Source of the DNA: Adenophora triphylla var. japonica
Taxonomy: Eukaryota > Streptophyta > Magnoliopsida > Asterales > Campanulaceae
Direction: 5' to 3'
Assembly (NCBI GenBank): GCA_022495995.1
Contig: JAFEMH010001240.1
Coordinates: forward strand, 183,501 to 247,500
DNA: 64,000 bases
This document shows positions 22,487 through 34,902 of the stretch, piece after piece. The notes under the pieces are model-generated. The model was not told the origin of the DNA and searched no databases. It worked only from the letters and a program-made list of their open reading frames with translations. Positions within the stretch are counted from its first letter, which is position 1. Every line of letters starts with the position of its first letter. The translations under genes and the position numbers were made by a program.

Positions 22487-25400
22487 ATGGCTAGGACCTT
22501 CAGTAGTGAGCACAGGCCGGGTATGAATCTTTGCCTTTGTAGTAGGGTGTACAAGCATGTAAATGGTGAATGGAGGGAGATGTCCCTGAATGAATGTGCC
22601 TCCATCTTGTCAAGGTGAGGGCTGAATTTTAGTGAAATAGGATTGCCCATTGGAGAGGATGTAGGCAATTTAGTAATTGACGACTCGAACATTGTCGTTT
22701 TTCACCTCTTCCATGAATTGCTCGACCACATAGCTTTGTTTTATGTTAAAGATGTCAATAAACCTTCCTTTCTTAGAGACAGAATAGGTTTCCCAGGCGA
22801 GTCTAGGTCGTCCTTAGGAAGGTCGACTGAATATGATCATAGGACTGACTCCCCTGCTTTCTCTTTTTATTGTACAGATATGGCAGCTCAAGGTGGAGCC
22901 ACAGCATCAACTTCCTCTAGTCCTCGAATAGTGAATGCATTTGGATCCACTGTGGTGCCGGGGAAGAATGAGAGGGGTTATGTGCCTCAGAGACCACATA
23001 GAGGGAAAAAGAATCTTCCATCTCGATATAGCTTGATTTATGATTTTTGTGAGGTGAGCAAAGAGGACTATAGGGTGACCATCCTTAGTAAAAAGGATTT
23101 CATGGCTCAATTTGGGGCGACCTTCACCACAGATGCCACTAGGGTAGCTTTCTTCTATGGTCAATTTGAAGCTGGCCTTAGGTTGCCACTTGACCTTTTT
23201 ATTAATGAATTTTTGGAGTGTGCCAATGCTTTACCCCTTCAGTTGGGAGCCAACACCTGTAGGGTTCTTGTATGCTTTGCCATAGTGTGTAGGTTTCTGG
23301 GATACGAACCTTGTATGAGGGTGTTTAAGGAATTTTTTTGTATCAAGTATAGTGGAGACGACCTGAGTGTCAGCACTCCCTCTAAACCCAATTCTCCCAA
23401 ACTTTTCATGAACCTTCCCAGCAAAGCAAGTGGGTGGAACTCCCACATGGTTGTGGTTGAGAGTAGATTAGGATGGGAATTCCATTTTCCAACTGCTGAT
23501 ACAGAGCCCATAGATGAGAGGAACTATTGGGAGCCACATTGGTATTTTGACTTGTATAAGAAGTTGTGCCGATTAGCTGATAAGAGACCCATTAGTTGGG
23601 AGTCCCTGGGTACCACCAAGTATAACTATATCCAGGTCGGGATGATGGCTGGAGAGGGAGAAGTACAGCCTTTGGTGGCCATTGATAGGGACACCATATA
23701 CCCTGACTGGGTTACCCATGCTTTGGGTAAGTTCGAGGATAAATGTCAGCTTTGTAAACGGACTGCCAACTACTGCAAGGACAATGGGGAGCATGCTGGT
23801 GGTAAGATATCCTTATTCTGCAACCCTTCACTCGTCTACTATTTGCCTGTTTGTTGTTCTGTTAGCATATTGAACTGTTTTGAATTGCATGCATAACTCC
23901 TAGCTCGCCAATTGCTTAACTCGCATGAACATTGCTTAGCTCGTACATGCTTAGTTCGTACATAGAACCTATTGCTCGTATGTAGAGTGATCAGCTCGTC
24001 GAACTAACCCCTTATTATTTTGGTTTCGATGCAGTTTTGACCCCAGAGCAGGAAGCAGCTATGGTGCGAATTGTTGGAGTTTCTGACAAGAAGAAGGCCA
24101 AGAAGGCCCATGGTGCTGCTAACGCTCGAGCTAGCAGAGAGAGGGAGGCTGTGAGGAGAACTAACTTGCTATCTAAGGACAATGTGGGAATGGTGCCCAT
24201 GGAGGAGATTGAATCGGAGGACCCTTTGGAGAGAGGGACCCAGTCCAAAGAGGTTACTGATGGGGGCAACTAATCTAATAGGTCGATCAGACCGAGCCCA
24301 AGCTCCGACCCAAACTTGGAGGCAAAAGCTGCGACCCCTCCAGAGCCGAAATTATCGGGGCTAGCCCTCTGAATGTGGTGAACATTGATGATAAAGCCAT
24401 GGAGGAGGAGGACGACCGTGCTTTGAACACAAGGAAGAGGTCGCGATCTGAGAAGGGAAAGTCTGTCTCCTCAAGCCAACTTCCTCCACCAGCTTCTTCT
24501 CCCCCTAACCAAGAATCTCAGGAATCCCAAATACAGAGGCTGAGTGACGTCCCCCCACTAGTAGGGGTTAACAGCATGACTCGCCGTTACCCTAAAGTTA
24601 GCCTTGGCCAGGTTGTGGTGAGAAGGGCCATTGATGTCGACCTCTTGGCTCACTTTGCTGACAAGGGGATGACCCCTGAGGAATTTCAGCTCGATCTGGG
24701 CTGGTGCATAGTGAGGTAATATTTTATTGTCATTGGTTTAGTCTTCCTTACTTTGAGGTCGTAACTTCAGATTTTTTGTCTTTAGTGAGCTAATACTTTA
24801 GTGATTTTGTTTGGTGCAGTCTCTCACTATGACAGAGCAGGCTAAGAGCTCCTGGAGGATTGCTATCGAGAGGGAGAAGATTGCTATGAACCAGCTCTCC
24901 AAGAAGTCCCAAGAGCCGTCTGAGCTACGGGAGAAGCATAATGACTTGGACAACTCCTATGATGCTTTGGAGATGGTCAAGAAGAAAGCTCTGGTAGATT
25001 GTGCTAAGGCTCTGGATGATCTTAAAGCTGCAGAGTCCAAGCTTGAGGAGGTGAATGCGGTAAGAGATGCTGAGAAGTTGGAGCATGAGAAGACTAAAAC
25101 GGAGCTGGCGACTGTTTCCAAACTTTTGAAGGATAAGGACACCTTCTTAATCGAGTTGAATGAGGAGCACCGGGCCGCACGGACAAAATGGCAAGAGGAC
25201 CTTCAGGCTGCCTCAAAGAAAGCTGTTGACGAGTTCAAGGGCGGAGACGACTACTACAATCGAGGTGGTCACTCGATTATGCCTTACACTGAAAATGATT
25301 TGGCTTTCATTGCCCAAGAGGACCAAGAAAAGGCATGTGAACCTTGGGTTGCTCCTGAATTAGCTCCTCGGAACTTTGATGTGGTGCTTCAAGAGATGGA

Positions 25401-25548
25401 GGATGCTGAGGATATGAAGGTAGATGATGAACCGGAGCAACTAGTCTACTCGGAGTCAGGCAAGCTCTTGGGCCCCCAGCAGCAAGGAGATGATGGAGAG
25501 GGTCAAGCCTCTGTGGATGCCCAGGCAGATGTTGGTCAAGACTCTTGA
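22487..25548 (+). pseudogene. Antisense extra gene of Tat-like element E (PF04195-like, intron-containing)
   Basis: Runs opposite to gag-pol, between the integrase and the 3' LTR. ATG 22487 (MARTFSSEHRPGMN) is in frame with 22643-23801, broken once by TGA 22616 (probably CGA to TGA). Residues around 23170-23340, LRLPLDLFINEFLECANALP then CRVLVCFAIVCRFLGYEPCM, match the plant 'putative gypsy type transposon' family (PF04195). Splice sites: GGTG|GTAAGA at 23802 and GATGCAG|TT at 24034 join in frame (V-L-T-P-E-Q); a second intron about 24716-24819 has GT...AG but does not join in frame here. The end (24811-25548) is a long coiled coil with an acidic tail. A stop (24271) and a frameshift (about 24360) also break it. 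Such antisense extra ORFs are known in Tat/Grande-type elements; function unknown. Confidence 0.75.
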
Positions 25549-26510
25549 TTTTATATGAGTGAGGTTGTAATAGACAAGTTCCAAACAATATTTTGTTTTT
25601 GTTTTGAAATTATTTGAATGTCTTGGCCCGGTTTTTGGGAGGCATAGAATTTCGTAACTTTTATTTCGCTCAAGTCTTGGCCCACTTTTGGGAGACTTGT
25701 TTATATCTAATCGTAGCTGACCTTACATTTCTGTATGTTGTATGCTTTTAGTTTCAGCACGTGTGGGTCGAGCTAGATGTAATAGGATTCATAAGTCACC
25801 CTAAGCTTAGTGTCGACTTGGCTTGATGGCGACTTAGTCAACCTTAGACTTGTATGGATTTTTGTAGACAAGGTTGACCCGGAGTCGAACCTGTTTAAGA
25901 GATCAAAGCTGACCAAGGGTCGAGTCTTATCAGAACGAAGTCGACCTAAGGTCAGACTTGTTATTAGTATGCAACTGATTAAGAATCGAGCTCATGGGGA
26001 CGAAGTCGACTAAGAGTCGGACTTGTTAAGGGAAAAAAACTGATTATGAATCGAGTTTATTAAAATGGAGCTAACTAAGGGTCGAGTCCGTTTGAGAGAG
26101 TAAAGCTGACCAAGGGTCGAACTTGTTTGAACGAAGTCGACTAAGAGTCGGACTTGTTAGAGGAACGAAGCTGATTAAGAATCGAGCTTGTTAAACGAGG
26201 CTGACTAAGAGTCGAGCTTTCTGAAATTAAAGTAACACAATATTTGATCGAGTAAAACTGCGCTTTTTCATTGAAGTTGGGAACAGGCTTACATCAACGG
26301 AGAACTAGCACTATGATAAATTCAAACTTTGCAACTGTATATATTCTGAGCCTGAACTAGCAATCTGAACTAGAAGTAGTATTTGATAAGATGAGTGGCG
26401 TGCCATGGATGTTTCAACTCCTAACCATCTGGATGAGCTATCATGTAATTCCCTTCTTTGATGACTCGAGTAACAATATAAGGACCTTCCCAGTTTGGAG
26501 ATAGTTTATT
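25549..26510 (-). repeat. 3' untranslated region of element E with degenerate tandem repeats
   Basis: No coding frame. About 25800-26230 consists of imperfect units around gtcgactaagagtcggacttgtt and aacgaagctgattaagaatcgag, roughly 50 bp apart, at least eight recognisable. Tat-lineage elements typically carry such variable tandem repeats between pol and the 3' LTR. From 26270 the sequence joins the integrase C-terminus on the minus strand (WEGPYIV after the stop at 26511). Confidence 0.7.
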
Positions 26511-27590
26511 CTATTGGGTTCTCCTTCCTGTTGCTTCAATCTTTCTCAACACATGATCTCCTACTTGGAATGATCTTGTCTTCACCTTCTTGTCGTGGTA
26601 ACTTTTAGTCCGCTGCTTGTAGTTGACCATTCGAAGGTAGGCAGTATCTCGCTTCTCGTCGATTAGATCCAAGTCGATCAATCTGTTGATATCATTCTGC
26701 TCTTGATCAAAGAATGTCACTCTGGCTGTAGGAAACCTCAACTCAGCTGGAGCCATGGCCTCTGACCCGTATGCTAGAGCAAATGGGGTTTCCCCCGTAG
26801 GCCCCCGAGTGGTTATGCGAACTGCCCAAAGAGCAAGGGGGAGTTCGTCCAACCAGTTGCTACGTCGACCTACCAGACCTGTCTTTAGTGAAGATAGGAC
26901 TAGCTTATTTGCTGCTTCAGCTTGCCCATTTCCTTGAGGATATACAACAGATGACTGCCTATGTTTGACCCCCACTCTATTCATTTCTTCTTCAAAGGCT
27001 CTGGAGAACTGTAGCCCGTTGTCTGAAACTATAGCTTGAGGGATCCCAAATCGACACCAGATGAAGTCATGTATGAAGTTGATTGCGTTTTCCTCTATGA
27101 TGCGAGCTAGAGGCTTTGCTTTAACCCATTTTGTGAAGTAATCAATTGCAATGATTGCATACTTGCAATTCCCACGGGCGGGTGGGAAGGGTCCAATCAG
27201 GTCGACACCCCACATGTCGAATGGCCAAGTAGCGATCACAGGAGTTTGTTCCGTTATAGGCAGATGGGGTAGGTTGGCGAACCTTTGGCATTGGTCACAT
27301 TGCTGGACGAAGTCATGTGTGTCAGCTCTCATGTGTGGCCAGTAGTACCCCAAAGTGATCAGTTTGTAAGCTAGAGTTCTGGCCCCCGGGTGGCCACCAC
27401 AAATTCCACTATGCACTTCATGCATCAACTGAGTAATTTCTCGGGGGTGAATGCACTTCAGCAATGGTCCAGTGTAAGATCTCCTAAACAGCATATCCCC
27501 TTGCACCACGTATCTTGGGGATTTCTTCTTGATAGCCCGAGCTTTGTTCTCGTCTTCAGGGAGCTCGCCTGTCTCCAAGTACGCCTTCAT
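26511..27590 (-). pseudogene. Integrase of Tat-like element E
   Basis: About 360 residues. The zinc-binding HHCC domain is HSGICGGHPGARTLAYKLI followed by CDQCQRF. The catalytic core shows D in MWGVDLIGPFP, D in AIVSDNGLQFS and E in NGQAEAANK (DDE). The C-terminal part (YHDKKVKTRSFQVGDHVLRK) is the Ty3/gypsy GPY/F-type end, cut by a stop at 26511 after GRRTQ though recognisable sequence continues (NKLSPNWEGPYIV). It inserts element cDNA in the genome. The upstream link to RNase H is broken by stops near 27620 and 27777. Frame is the same as the RNase H segment. Confidence 0.9.
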
Positions 27591-28734
27591 TTCCTCGATC
27601 CAACACTTGTTATAAACTCAGTTTCTTGTTGTGTCTTCCACACACTGGATCTGAACTCTTTCGTACGCTGGGTTCTCAAGGTAGGAGATAGGCTCTTCAT
27701 GTGGCTCGTCTGAAGTGGCCAGCTTTGAGAGTAGGTCGGCTAGCTCGTTGTCTTCTCGACCAATCCTCTGAATTTCTCAAAACTCTAGGTCTTTTGTCAG
27801 TTCCTTCACCAGGTCGTGGTATTTGACTAGAGTAGAGTTCAACACCTCGTATTCTCCTCGGACCTGATTGACTATTAACTGGGAGTCACAATATGCCATG
27901 ATTTTGGTCGCTCCAAAGCACTTGGCGTACTCGATGGCTGCAACCAATGCTTCGTATTCTGCTTGGTTGTTAGAGGAATCAAACTTGAACCTTAATGACT
28001 CCTCATACATTGTCCCAGACTCTGGTTCAATCAGAACAATCCCAGCTCCACTGACACTCTTGGTGGCTGATCCATTCAAGTAGACTTTCCAACAATCGGC
28101 GGGTAGGCTAGTGACAACTTGGGACTCTGGATCTTTCCCTCTGACTTTCTCCTTCTGAGCTCGCATCTCGCTATCTTCCTTAGTGAACGTCAGCTCGACC
28201 AAGAAGTCTGCTAGAGCTTGAGCCTTCAACGCCTTTCGAGGTCGATACTCGATGTCGAATTCCGTGAGGGCAATTAACCAATTGAGTAAGCGACCTGAAC
28301 TTTCTGGCTTATGTAGAATTTTTCTCAAGGGTGCATTCGTGAGCACCACAATAAGATGAGCCAGGAAATAAGCTCGCAACTTTCTTGAAGCCCCGACTAA
28401 GGCATAGGCGACCTTCTCTGCATTATAGTACCTGCCATCAACATCTGATAGAGCCTTGCTTACATAATATACGGGCTTTTGAAGTCCCTCCTCTTCTCGA
28501 ACCAATACGGCAGCAACTGATTTGTCTCCCACGAATAGATACACGAACAAAGTCTCACCGATAGTCGGGCTGCTCAATAGTGGAGGAGTAGCAAGGTACT
28601 CCTTGAGTTTTTGGAACGACGAATGACATTCGGCCGTCTACTCAAAAATTTTTGTCCCCCTCAATGATTTGAAGAAGGGGAGAGATCTTTCAGCCGACTT
28701 GGTTATAAAGCGCCCTAGGGCTGCCACCCTGCCG
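27591..28734 (-). pseudogene. RNase H and second (archaeal-like) RNase H of element E
   Basis: The frame at 27777-28577 has the Ty3/gypsy RNase H (KPVYYVSKALSDVDGRY, then YALVGASRKLRAYF) followed by a second RNase H-like domain beginning WKVYLNGSATKSVSGAG, with NNQAEYEALVAAIEYA and AYCDSQLIVNQV. The combination RNase H plus archaeal-type RNase H before integrase is the diagnostic of the Tat/Ogre lineage. The Asp expected in the first motif (usually VDGS) is Asn here (LNGS), which should damage activity. The link to RT (about 28578-28734) is in another frame or frameshifted. Confidence 0.9.
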
Positions 28735-29646
28735 TTAAGTCGCTGCATCTCCTTTACACTTGCAGGCTCCTTCATCTCGACTAGAGCCTTGATCTTCTCT
28801 GGGGTTAGCTTCTATACCTCGTTGGGACACCATAAATCCAAGAAACTTGCCAGCTGCCACTCCAAATACGCATTTGCTCGGGTTGAGCTTCATGTCGTTT
28901 GCTCGCAAATTGGCGAACGTTTCCTTTAGGTCGACCACGTGATGTCCGGCCTTTGTTTTGATGACCATATCGTCGACGTAGGCCTCCATGTTTCGGCCAA
29001 TTTGTGAGGTAAAGACCTTGTTAACCATGCGTTGATAGGTTGCCCCTGCGTTCTTTAATTCGAACGGCATCATATTATAGCAATAGATGCCTCCAGCTGC
29101 TTGGAAAGCTATCTTCACCACGTCATCCACATGCATCTTGATCTGATGATAGCCTGAATAGGCATCTAGGAAGCTGAGGGTGGAGTGGCCAGCAATAGAA
29201 TCCACGAGCTTGTCAATCCTTGGGAGAGGATAGCTGTCCTTTGGGCAGGCAAGATTGAGGTTAGTCGACACACATTCTCCACTTGCCATTTGACTTCTTC
29301 ACCATGACCACGTTGGCTAACCAGGTCGTGTGCATGGCTTCCTTGATTATACCCGTACTCAAAAGTTTTTGTACCTCGAGTTTGATGGCCTCCTCTTTGT
29401 CACGAGCGAAGTTCCTTAATTTTTAGGGCCTTGGCTTAATGGTCGGGTTGACTTCCAGCCTGTGAACCGCGACCTCCTCTTTGATCCCTTTCATGTCCTC
29501 AACTCGCCATGCAAAGACATCAATGCTTTCCTTAAGCAACTCGACAATCTCTAACCTTTCTTCAGGTGACAGCTGCTTCCCTATCTGAATTTTCTGCTCG
29601 GGATAGGCTGGGTTGGTGATTACTGACTCCAATTCGTCCACAGCTT
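28735..29646 (-). pseudogene. Reverse transcriptase of element E (frameshifted)
   Basis: The frame at 28735-29289 contains the RT core: YPLPRIDKLVDSIAGH, FLDAYSGYHQIKM, and the catalytic YVDDMVIK, then FGVAAGKFLGFMVSQRGIEANP. Upstream, 29423-29641 holds the pre-RT segment ending EVNPTIKPRP, with a stop (29420) and a shift near 29290 between the parts. RT copies element RNA to DNA; the motif residues are intact but the frame is not. Confidence 0.9.
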
Positions 29647-30624
29647 CTAGCTCTGACCATCTCTGAACTGCAGGGTTTCGATGATGATCTCTCTGACCCT
29701 CTTCCTTTCCTCGGCTCCCAAGTGAGGAGCTTCTTCAGCAATCATCTCATCTAGCTTGTCTGCAGTCTCACTGGTGGTGGCCCCCGAGTTATTGTCGATC
29801 TGGAGGCATAGCTTGCCTATGGAGACTTGGTCGACCATAACTGTATCTGGATAACCCATGGTGGTTTCAGAGTGACGTGTCAACTCAACCATGATCTCGT
29901 CACGTGAGCGATAGGTCAACTCTTCCACGATGGTGATTGTAGATAATCGAGTAGTTTTGGTGACTGATTGAGACAACTTTAAGTATCCTTCTGCAGTTTC
30001 AATTTCTAGCTCCCTTTTCTTTCTTTCTCGAAGTACGTGATCAAGATATGCTCAAGCTGTGCCTTGAACATAGCCGACTCCATCTGGTGTGGGGAATTTA
30101 ACTCGTTGATGGGGGATAGAGGCCACCATTCCAAGTGCGACCTGGCCAGGAATACCAAGAATAGCAGCATAATCACTATTCACATCTATGACAATAAATT
30201 TTACCTTAGATACAATCCTGTAGGGGTGCTGGCCTAGGTCGACATCCAGCTCAATCTGCCCATTAGCATCAACTCGGTGGTTTATGAAGCCTTCCAATCT
30301 GCCATCATACCTTTCAAGCTGCTCATTCGAGAGACCCATTTCTTGAAATGTCTTATAGAACAGAATATCCTTGCAGGCCCCCGTGTCGACTAAGAGTCTG
30401 CTCGTCGTACATCCGTCAATGAGTCCTGGGATGACGAGAACTTGCTCCCTAGCTGCCATATTAGTTACTAGCTCATGAGGATAAAAGCTGATCACCTCAT
30501 CCCTAACGTGGCTCCTTGGTGGCACATGTGGGGCTTTGTTGAGTTGGAAGATCTTATGCTTGATGGCTGTGTTGCTGGCTTGCTCAGTGATAACTCCCAG
30601 GTTCAGTCTAGGCTGCCTTAGTTC
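29647..30624 (-). pseudogene. Aspartic protease region of element E
   Basis: Starts after the stop at 30625. The frame 30052-30525 contains the protease active site in LLVDTGACKDILFYKTF (DTG) with the flap-like region ILGIPGQVALGMVAS. It continues after TGA 30052 as 29647-29976 (ETTMGYPDTVMVDQV), and a frameshift near 29645 precedes RT. Stops at 30625 and 30052 look like single C-to-T changes in an otherwise continuous frame with gag. Confidence 0.85.
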
Positions 30625-32552
30625 CTAATGTCCACCTGCAGGTCGTTCACCTCCACCGCCTTGAGGTCTTTTAACATATGTGTTGAGCCTACCTTGCTCG
30701 ACCATCCTCTGAATTATACGCTTCAAGCTCATGCAATCCTCTGTGGTGTGGCCTGTATCCTTGTGGTACTCGCAGTACTTGGAGTTATCCCTTCTGAACT
30801 TATTTGCTGGGTTCATTGGGGCAGGTGGGGCCAGCTTGACCGCATTCATAATCTCAGTTCAACTCACCGTTAGGGGAGTGAAAGCTTTAGGCACCTTTTC
30901 TGTCGCCCTGGTCCTGTTCTTACCATTCTTGTTGTTTCCCCCGTTCTTGGCTGAGTCCTTCTTATCATCAACGACCTCAGTCTTGGGGCCTTTCCCATTC
31001 TTCTTTTCTTTTCTTTCCTCGGCCAACGCTACGTTGTAGGCCTTCTCAAATAACTCTTGTCGAGTTGTGACTGTCCGGACTGTTAACTCGTAGTCCATAT
31101 CCAAGGAAGTAATTTCACTCCTAAAATAGTTGATCACCTCTCTGTCTGTGAGGTCCTCCTCGATCTTGTCGACCATCTCCTTAAACTTGGTGTAGTAGCT
31201 CATTGAGCTTTCATTTTTCCCTTGCACCAAGTTGTTCAGGTCGGTGACTGTTATCTTCCTAGCCCCTGCGGTCGAGAAGCATTCCAAAAATTTAGTCCTC
31301 ATATAAGACCAAGTTGTGATACTACCCGGTGCTAAACCGTTAAGCCAAGTAAGGGCTGCCCCTGTGAGTGTGCTGGTAAGTGCCTTGCACATCATGTCGT
31401 CCTCGTGGGAGACAAAGCACATGGTAGCTTCCAAGTGCTGTATATGGCTCTTGGCGTTAGTCGCTCCCGAGTATTTTTCCAAGACTGGCAATCTGAAACC
31501 TGGCAGAGGTCGACGATCGAGTAAATCTTTGGCCAGAGGACGGAGGGCAAAATCCTTGTGCTCAATCTTTCCAGTGCTTTCCTTCTTCTCCGCCTCCCAT
31601 TGTTCGAATTTCTTCTTCCAAAGGAGCCACTCCCTAGCGTCGGGCCTGTCGTCCCTAGCATGGGAGACATCGTTCGACCTTGGCTTCTCTTCCTGGTGAC
31701 TCTCTCTCCCAGAATTGGCTCTGTGTCTTTCGCTTCTAGGGGGATTATTCCTCTGTCCCTCCTGTCCCTATGGGAAGGTGACCTAACAGACTGAGTTGGC
31801 GACCTGCGCCTATCATCTCTTAGCGGCGACCTGCGCCTTTCATTCCTGGGTGGCGACCTGCGCCTTGCTTCTCTTATGGGCGACCTGCGCCCATTCCTTT
31901 CTCTGTGGGATTGAGACCTTTGTGTTTTGGCTGGTGATCTGCGCATGCTTCGATTAGCCTCAAGCTGTGTCCTTAGGTCCGACTGAGCTTCCTGCTCCCG
32001 GTTTCTATTGAGACTGGCCCTGAGATTGTCGCTTGAGACATGAATAGGTGATTGAGGTCGCACCACCATCCTTTGATCAACATTCTGTCCTACCGTCTCC
32101 TTTGGGCGAGCACTCCTAGCATGCTCCCTATTTGAAACCTGAGAAGGAGCTACCCTCTCTGACCTTCTATCCGCCTGTTCTGCCTCCTCCATTGCCAATA
32201 ATTCGACCTGAATCTGAGCTCGCTCCATCAACATTTCTTTTCTGCTCAGTGGGTTGGATGAGGGACCTGCCCTATTTCCAACATTCATCTGTCCAGTTGG
32301 ACGCTTTGGAGGAGGTGGAACTCCTTGCCCCTCCATAGGCCGCTTATCTCTCCTTCCATCTGGCAATCCTCTGCCATCAGCCACACTAAATCCTCTGCCA
32401 TCAGCCACACTATTGGATCGCGTTGCCCTAGCATGTTGACGAGGTGGAGGGGGAGGAGGCAAGTTAGCATTTCCAGTTTTCGCATTTGTGTTATTGTTCC
32501 CTTCTTCGTGCCCGAGTGAGGCTTCAGATACATGTCCCTCTGAAGTCACCAT
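30625..32552 (-). pseudogene. gag of element E (frameshift and stop)
   Basis: ATG at 32552 starts a Pro/Arg/Ser-rich N-terminus with repeats of the RRSPxRxxRR type (31780-31920 on the plus strand: seven 'gcgacctgcgcc' units). Around 31450 the frame shifts; the capsid follows (WLNGLAPGSITTWSYMRTKF, SYYTKFKEMVDKIEED) and TGA 30859 (CGA to TGA likely) precedes the segment with a CxxHxxxxHxxxxC zinc knuckle, CEYHKDTGHTTEDC. Packages genomic RNA in family members. Length and the long Arg/Ser-rich N-terminus fit Tat gag. Confidence 0.85.
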
Positions 32553-32594
32553 GATTGCAGGTTGATAAAACTTTCGAGGTCAAGTTATGCACGT
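32553..32594 (-). other. 5' leader of element E
   Basis: Short untranslated stretch between the primer site and the gag start at 32552; no other feature visible. Confidence 0.5.
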
Positions 32595-32615
32595 TTCCCG
32601 GCAATGGAACTAAAC
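32595..32615 (-). other. Primer binding site of element E
   Basis: On the minus strand the LTR is followed by GTTTAGTTCCATTGCCGGGA, shared (one difference) with element C, which extends to GGGAATCG. Its complement looks like a tRNA 3' half (T arm plus ...CCA end), but I cannot assign the isotype. Confidence 0.65.
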
Positions 32616-33263
32616 TGATGCCGCAGGAAATGTGCTTATCAATCTTCCTCCACGTGGTAGGACTGATCACTTGGCTCCTTGACCTGAAAACCAGAACCCA
32701 CGACTAGCCGGATGTGTCTCCGGCTTAGACCCTCGGGCGTGAGAGTAAGTATTTGAATTGGAGAGCAAAAATGTATTGAATAAAGATGATTCAGATAACA
32801 AAATTGCAGTTACCTTATAACCGTGATGGTGATGATGTATTTATAGTTGATGAGTGCAGTTATTTTTGGTGGGGCTACGTGAGCTCCGTGATTCATGGGA
32901 CAGTTACATGTCATGAGAACGTGTCCTGGATTGGCTCCTGAATTGTAGGGAACCGGTTATGGAAAGATTTGAAGCACTTCAAGGCTCAGACTCGCTTAGG
33001 TCGACGCTTGCTTATTAGGTCGAGGTCGCCATTTGAGGTTAGGTCGACCTGGCTGGCGGGTAGAGCTGGATCGTACCCGAATTAGAGCATGGATCGTAGA
33101 GTCGGACCAAGCTAGGTCGGGACCTTGGAGGTCGGACAATGGGCTTAGATCGACTGATCCTGTTGCTGGGCCTTGGGCCAGACTCATTAAGAATGTGGAG
33201 GTCAAGGCTGCCTGTGATTGGGCTTTACTCGCTTGGACCAACTCGACACTTTTGGTATGTTCA
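32616..33263 (-). repeat. 5' LTR (right copy) of element E
   Basis: 648 bp matching 21342-22002, ends TATGTTCA followed by the 9-bp duplication taaggctat. Lacks a 16-bp block present in the left copy. Confidence 0.92.
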
Positions 33264-34902
33264 TAAGGCTATATTTCTTGGGTATGCTCAGGATAGTCGA
33301 GCATATAGGATTTATAACCTTAGGTTAAAAACCATTCAATAATCTGTTAACATTGCTTTTTATGACTTAGCAAGTGTTACAGGTGATGGAGTGCAGGAAT
33401 CTCCATTGATATTGCTGGAAGAGCTGGAGGATCAAAATCAAGCAAGTGATACCACGGGCGCTGACCAGAGTGTTGCCACTGAAGGGATAGCATCTCCGGT
33501 ATCACCTAAGACCAGTCCAGCAACTGAAAAGTTTGAACAGTCTGATGATGATGCTCATGTGCATGAAGATTTGAGAAGGGATCCACCAGCTAGGATCAGA
33601 AGAAATCATCCTTCTTCTCAGATTATTGGAGAAGCAAATGAAGGGGTACGAACAAGGAATAACGAGACCTTTAGTAACCGTGAAATGGTGAGGTATGTGT
33701 GCATGTCCACCACATACCATAAGGTAAAATATTCCTGTTTTGCTTTCTCGTTAGAACCCAAAAATATTTCTGAAGCTTTAAAAGATAATTTTTGGATACA
33801 TGCCATGCAAGAGGAACTTGAACAGTTTGCTCGTAATGAAGTTTGGTGTTTACTACCACGTCCCATTAACACTAATGTAATTGGTACAAAATGGATTTTC
33901 AAAAATAAATCTGACGAGCAAGGAAATATTGTTAGGAACAAAGCTCGTCTCGTAGCTCAAGGTTACACCCAAATTGAAGGTGTTGACTTTGACAAGACCT
34001 TTGCTCCTATTGCTAGAATAGAATCCATAAGACTCCTCTTGGCAATAGTGTGTTATCTAAAAATTACCTTGTTTCAAATGGATGTTAAAGCTTCCTTTTT
34101 AAATGGTTATTTAAAAGAAGTAATTTATGTTGAACAACCGAAAGGATTTGAAGATCCTCATCTACCAAACCACATATATAGACTTGATAAAGCCTTATAT
34201 GGTTTGAAACAAGCTCCACGTGCATGGTATGATCGCTTAACCTCTTTCTTACTTGAATATGGTTTTACAAGAGGTGAAGCAGATAGGACTTTATTTATCC
34301 TAAGGCATGGCAAAGAAACAGTCATTGTTCAAATCTATGTTGATGACATAGTCTATGGCTCTACTTCTCAAACTTGTTTAAAAGATTTTGTAGAGGCTAT
34401 GACATCAACTTTTGAAATGAGCATGATTGGTGAGTTAACATTCTTTCTAGGCTTGCAGGTGAAACAATAAAGTGAAGGGATATTTATTTCACAAAGCAAG
34501 TATGCAAAAAGCCTAGTGAAACGGTTTGGGTTGGAGGGGGCAAAAAGTTCAAAAATCCCTATGTGTTCTTCTCTTAAACTTGGTAGAGACCAAGTAGGTG
34601 AGGATGTTGATCCTACTTTATATAGTTCTATGATAGGTAGCCTTCTCTATCTCACTTCTAGTCGTCCTGATATCATGTTTAGCATGTGCGTCTGTGCACG
34701 TTATCAAGCCAATTCTAAAGTCTCCCACCTTAATTCTGTCAAAAAAATAATTAAATATGTTTCGGGAACAAGTGAATTAGGGATTTGGTTTAGTAAGGAT
34801 ACTAATACCAATTTGGTAGGCTTTAGCGACTCGGATTGGGCGGGGGATATGGATGATAGGAAGAGTACTAGTGGGGGTGCTTTTACTTGGGTAACAATTT
34901 AG
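33264..34902 (+). pseudogene. Integrase end and reverse transcriptase of element B
   Basis: Coding resumes after the insertion: KAIFLGYAQDSRAYRIYNLR is the Copia integrase C-terminus. The RT starts with FWIHAMQEELEQFARNEVW, continues with KARLVAQGYTQIEGVDFDKT and DVKASFLNGYLKEVIYVEQP, and has the catalytic YVDDIVYGS. TAA at 34468 separates this from the rest of RT and the start of RNase H (LLYLTSSRPDIMFS, GFSDSDWAGDMDDRKSTSGG) in the same frame. All motif residues look intact; stop at 34900 (WVTI) is followed by a frameshift. Confidence 0.92.

Noticed and set aside
23231..23794. Minus-strand ORFs in the antisense gene of E
   Set aside because: They are shadows of the plus-strand PF04195-like frame.
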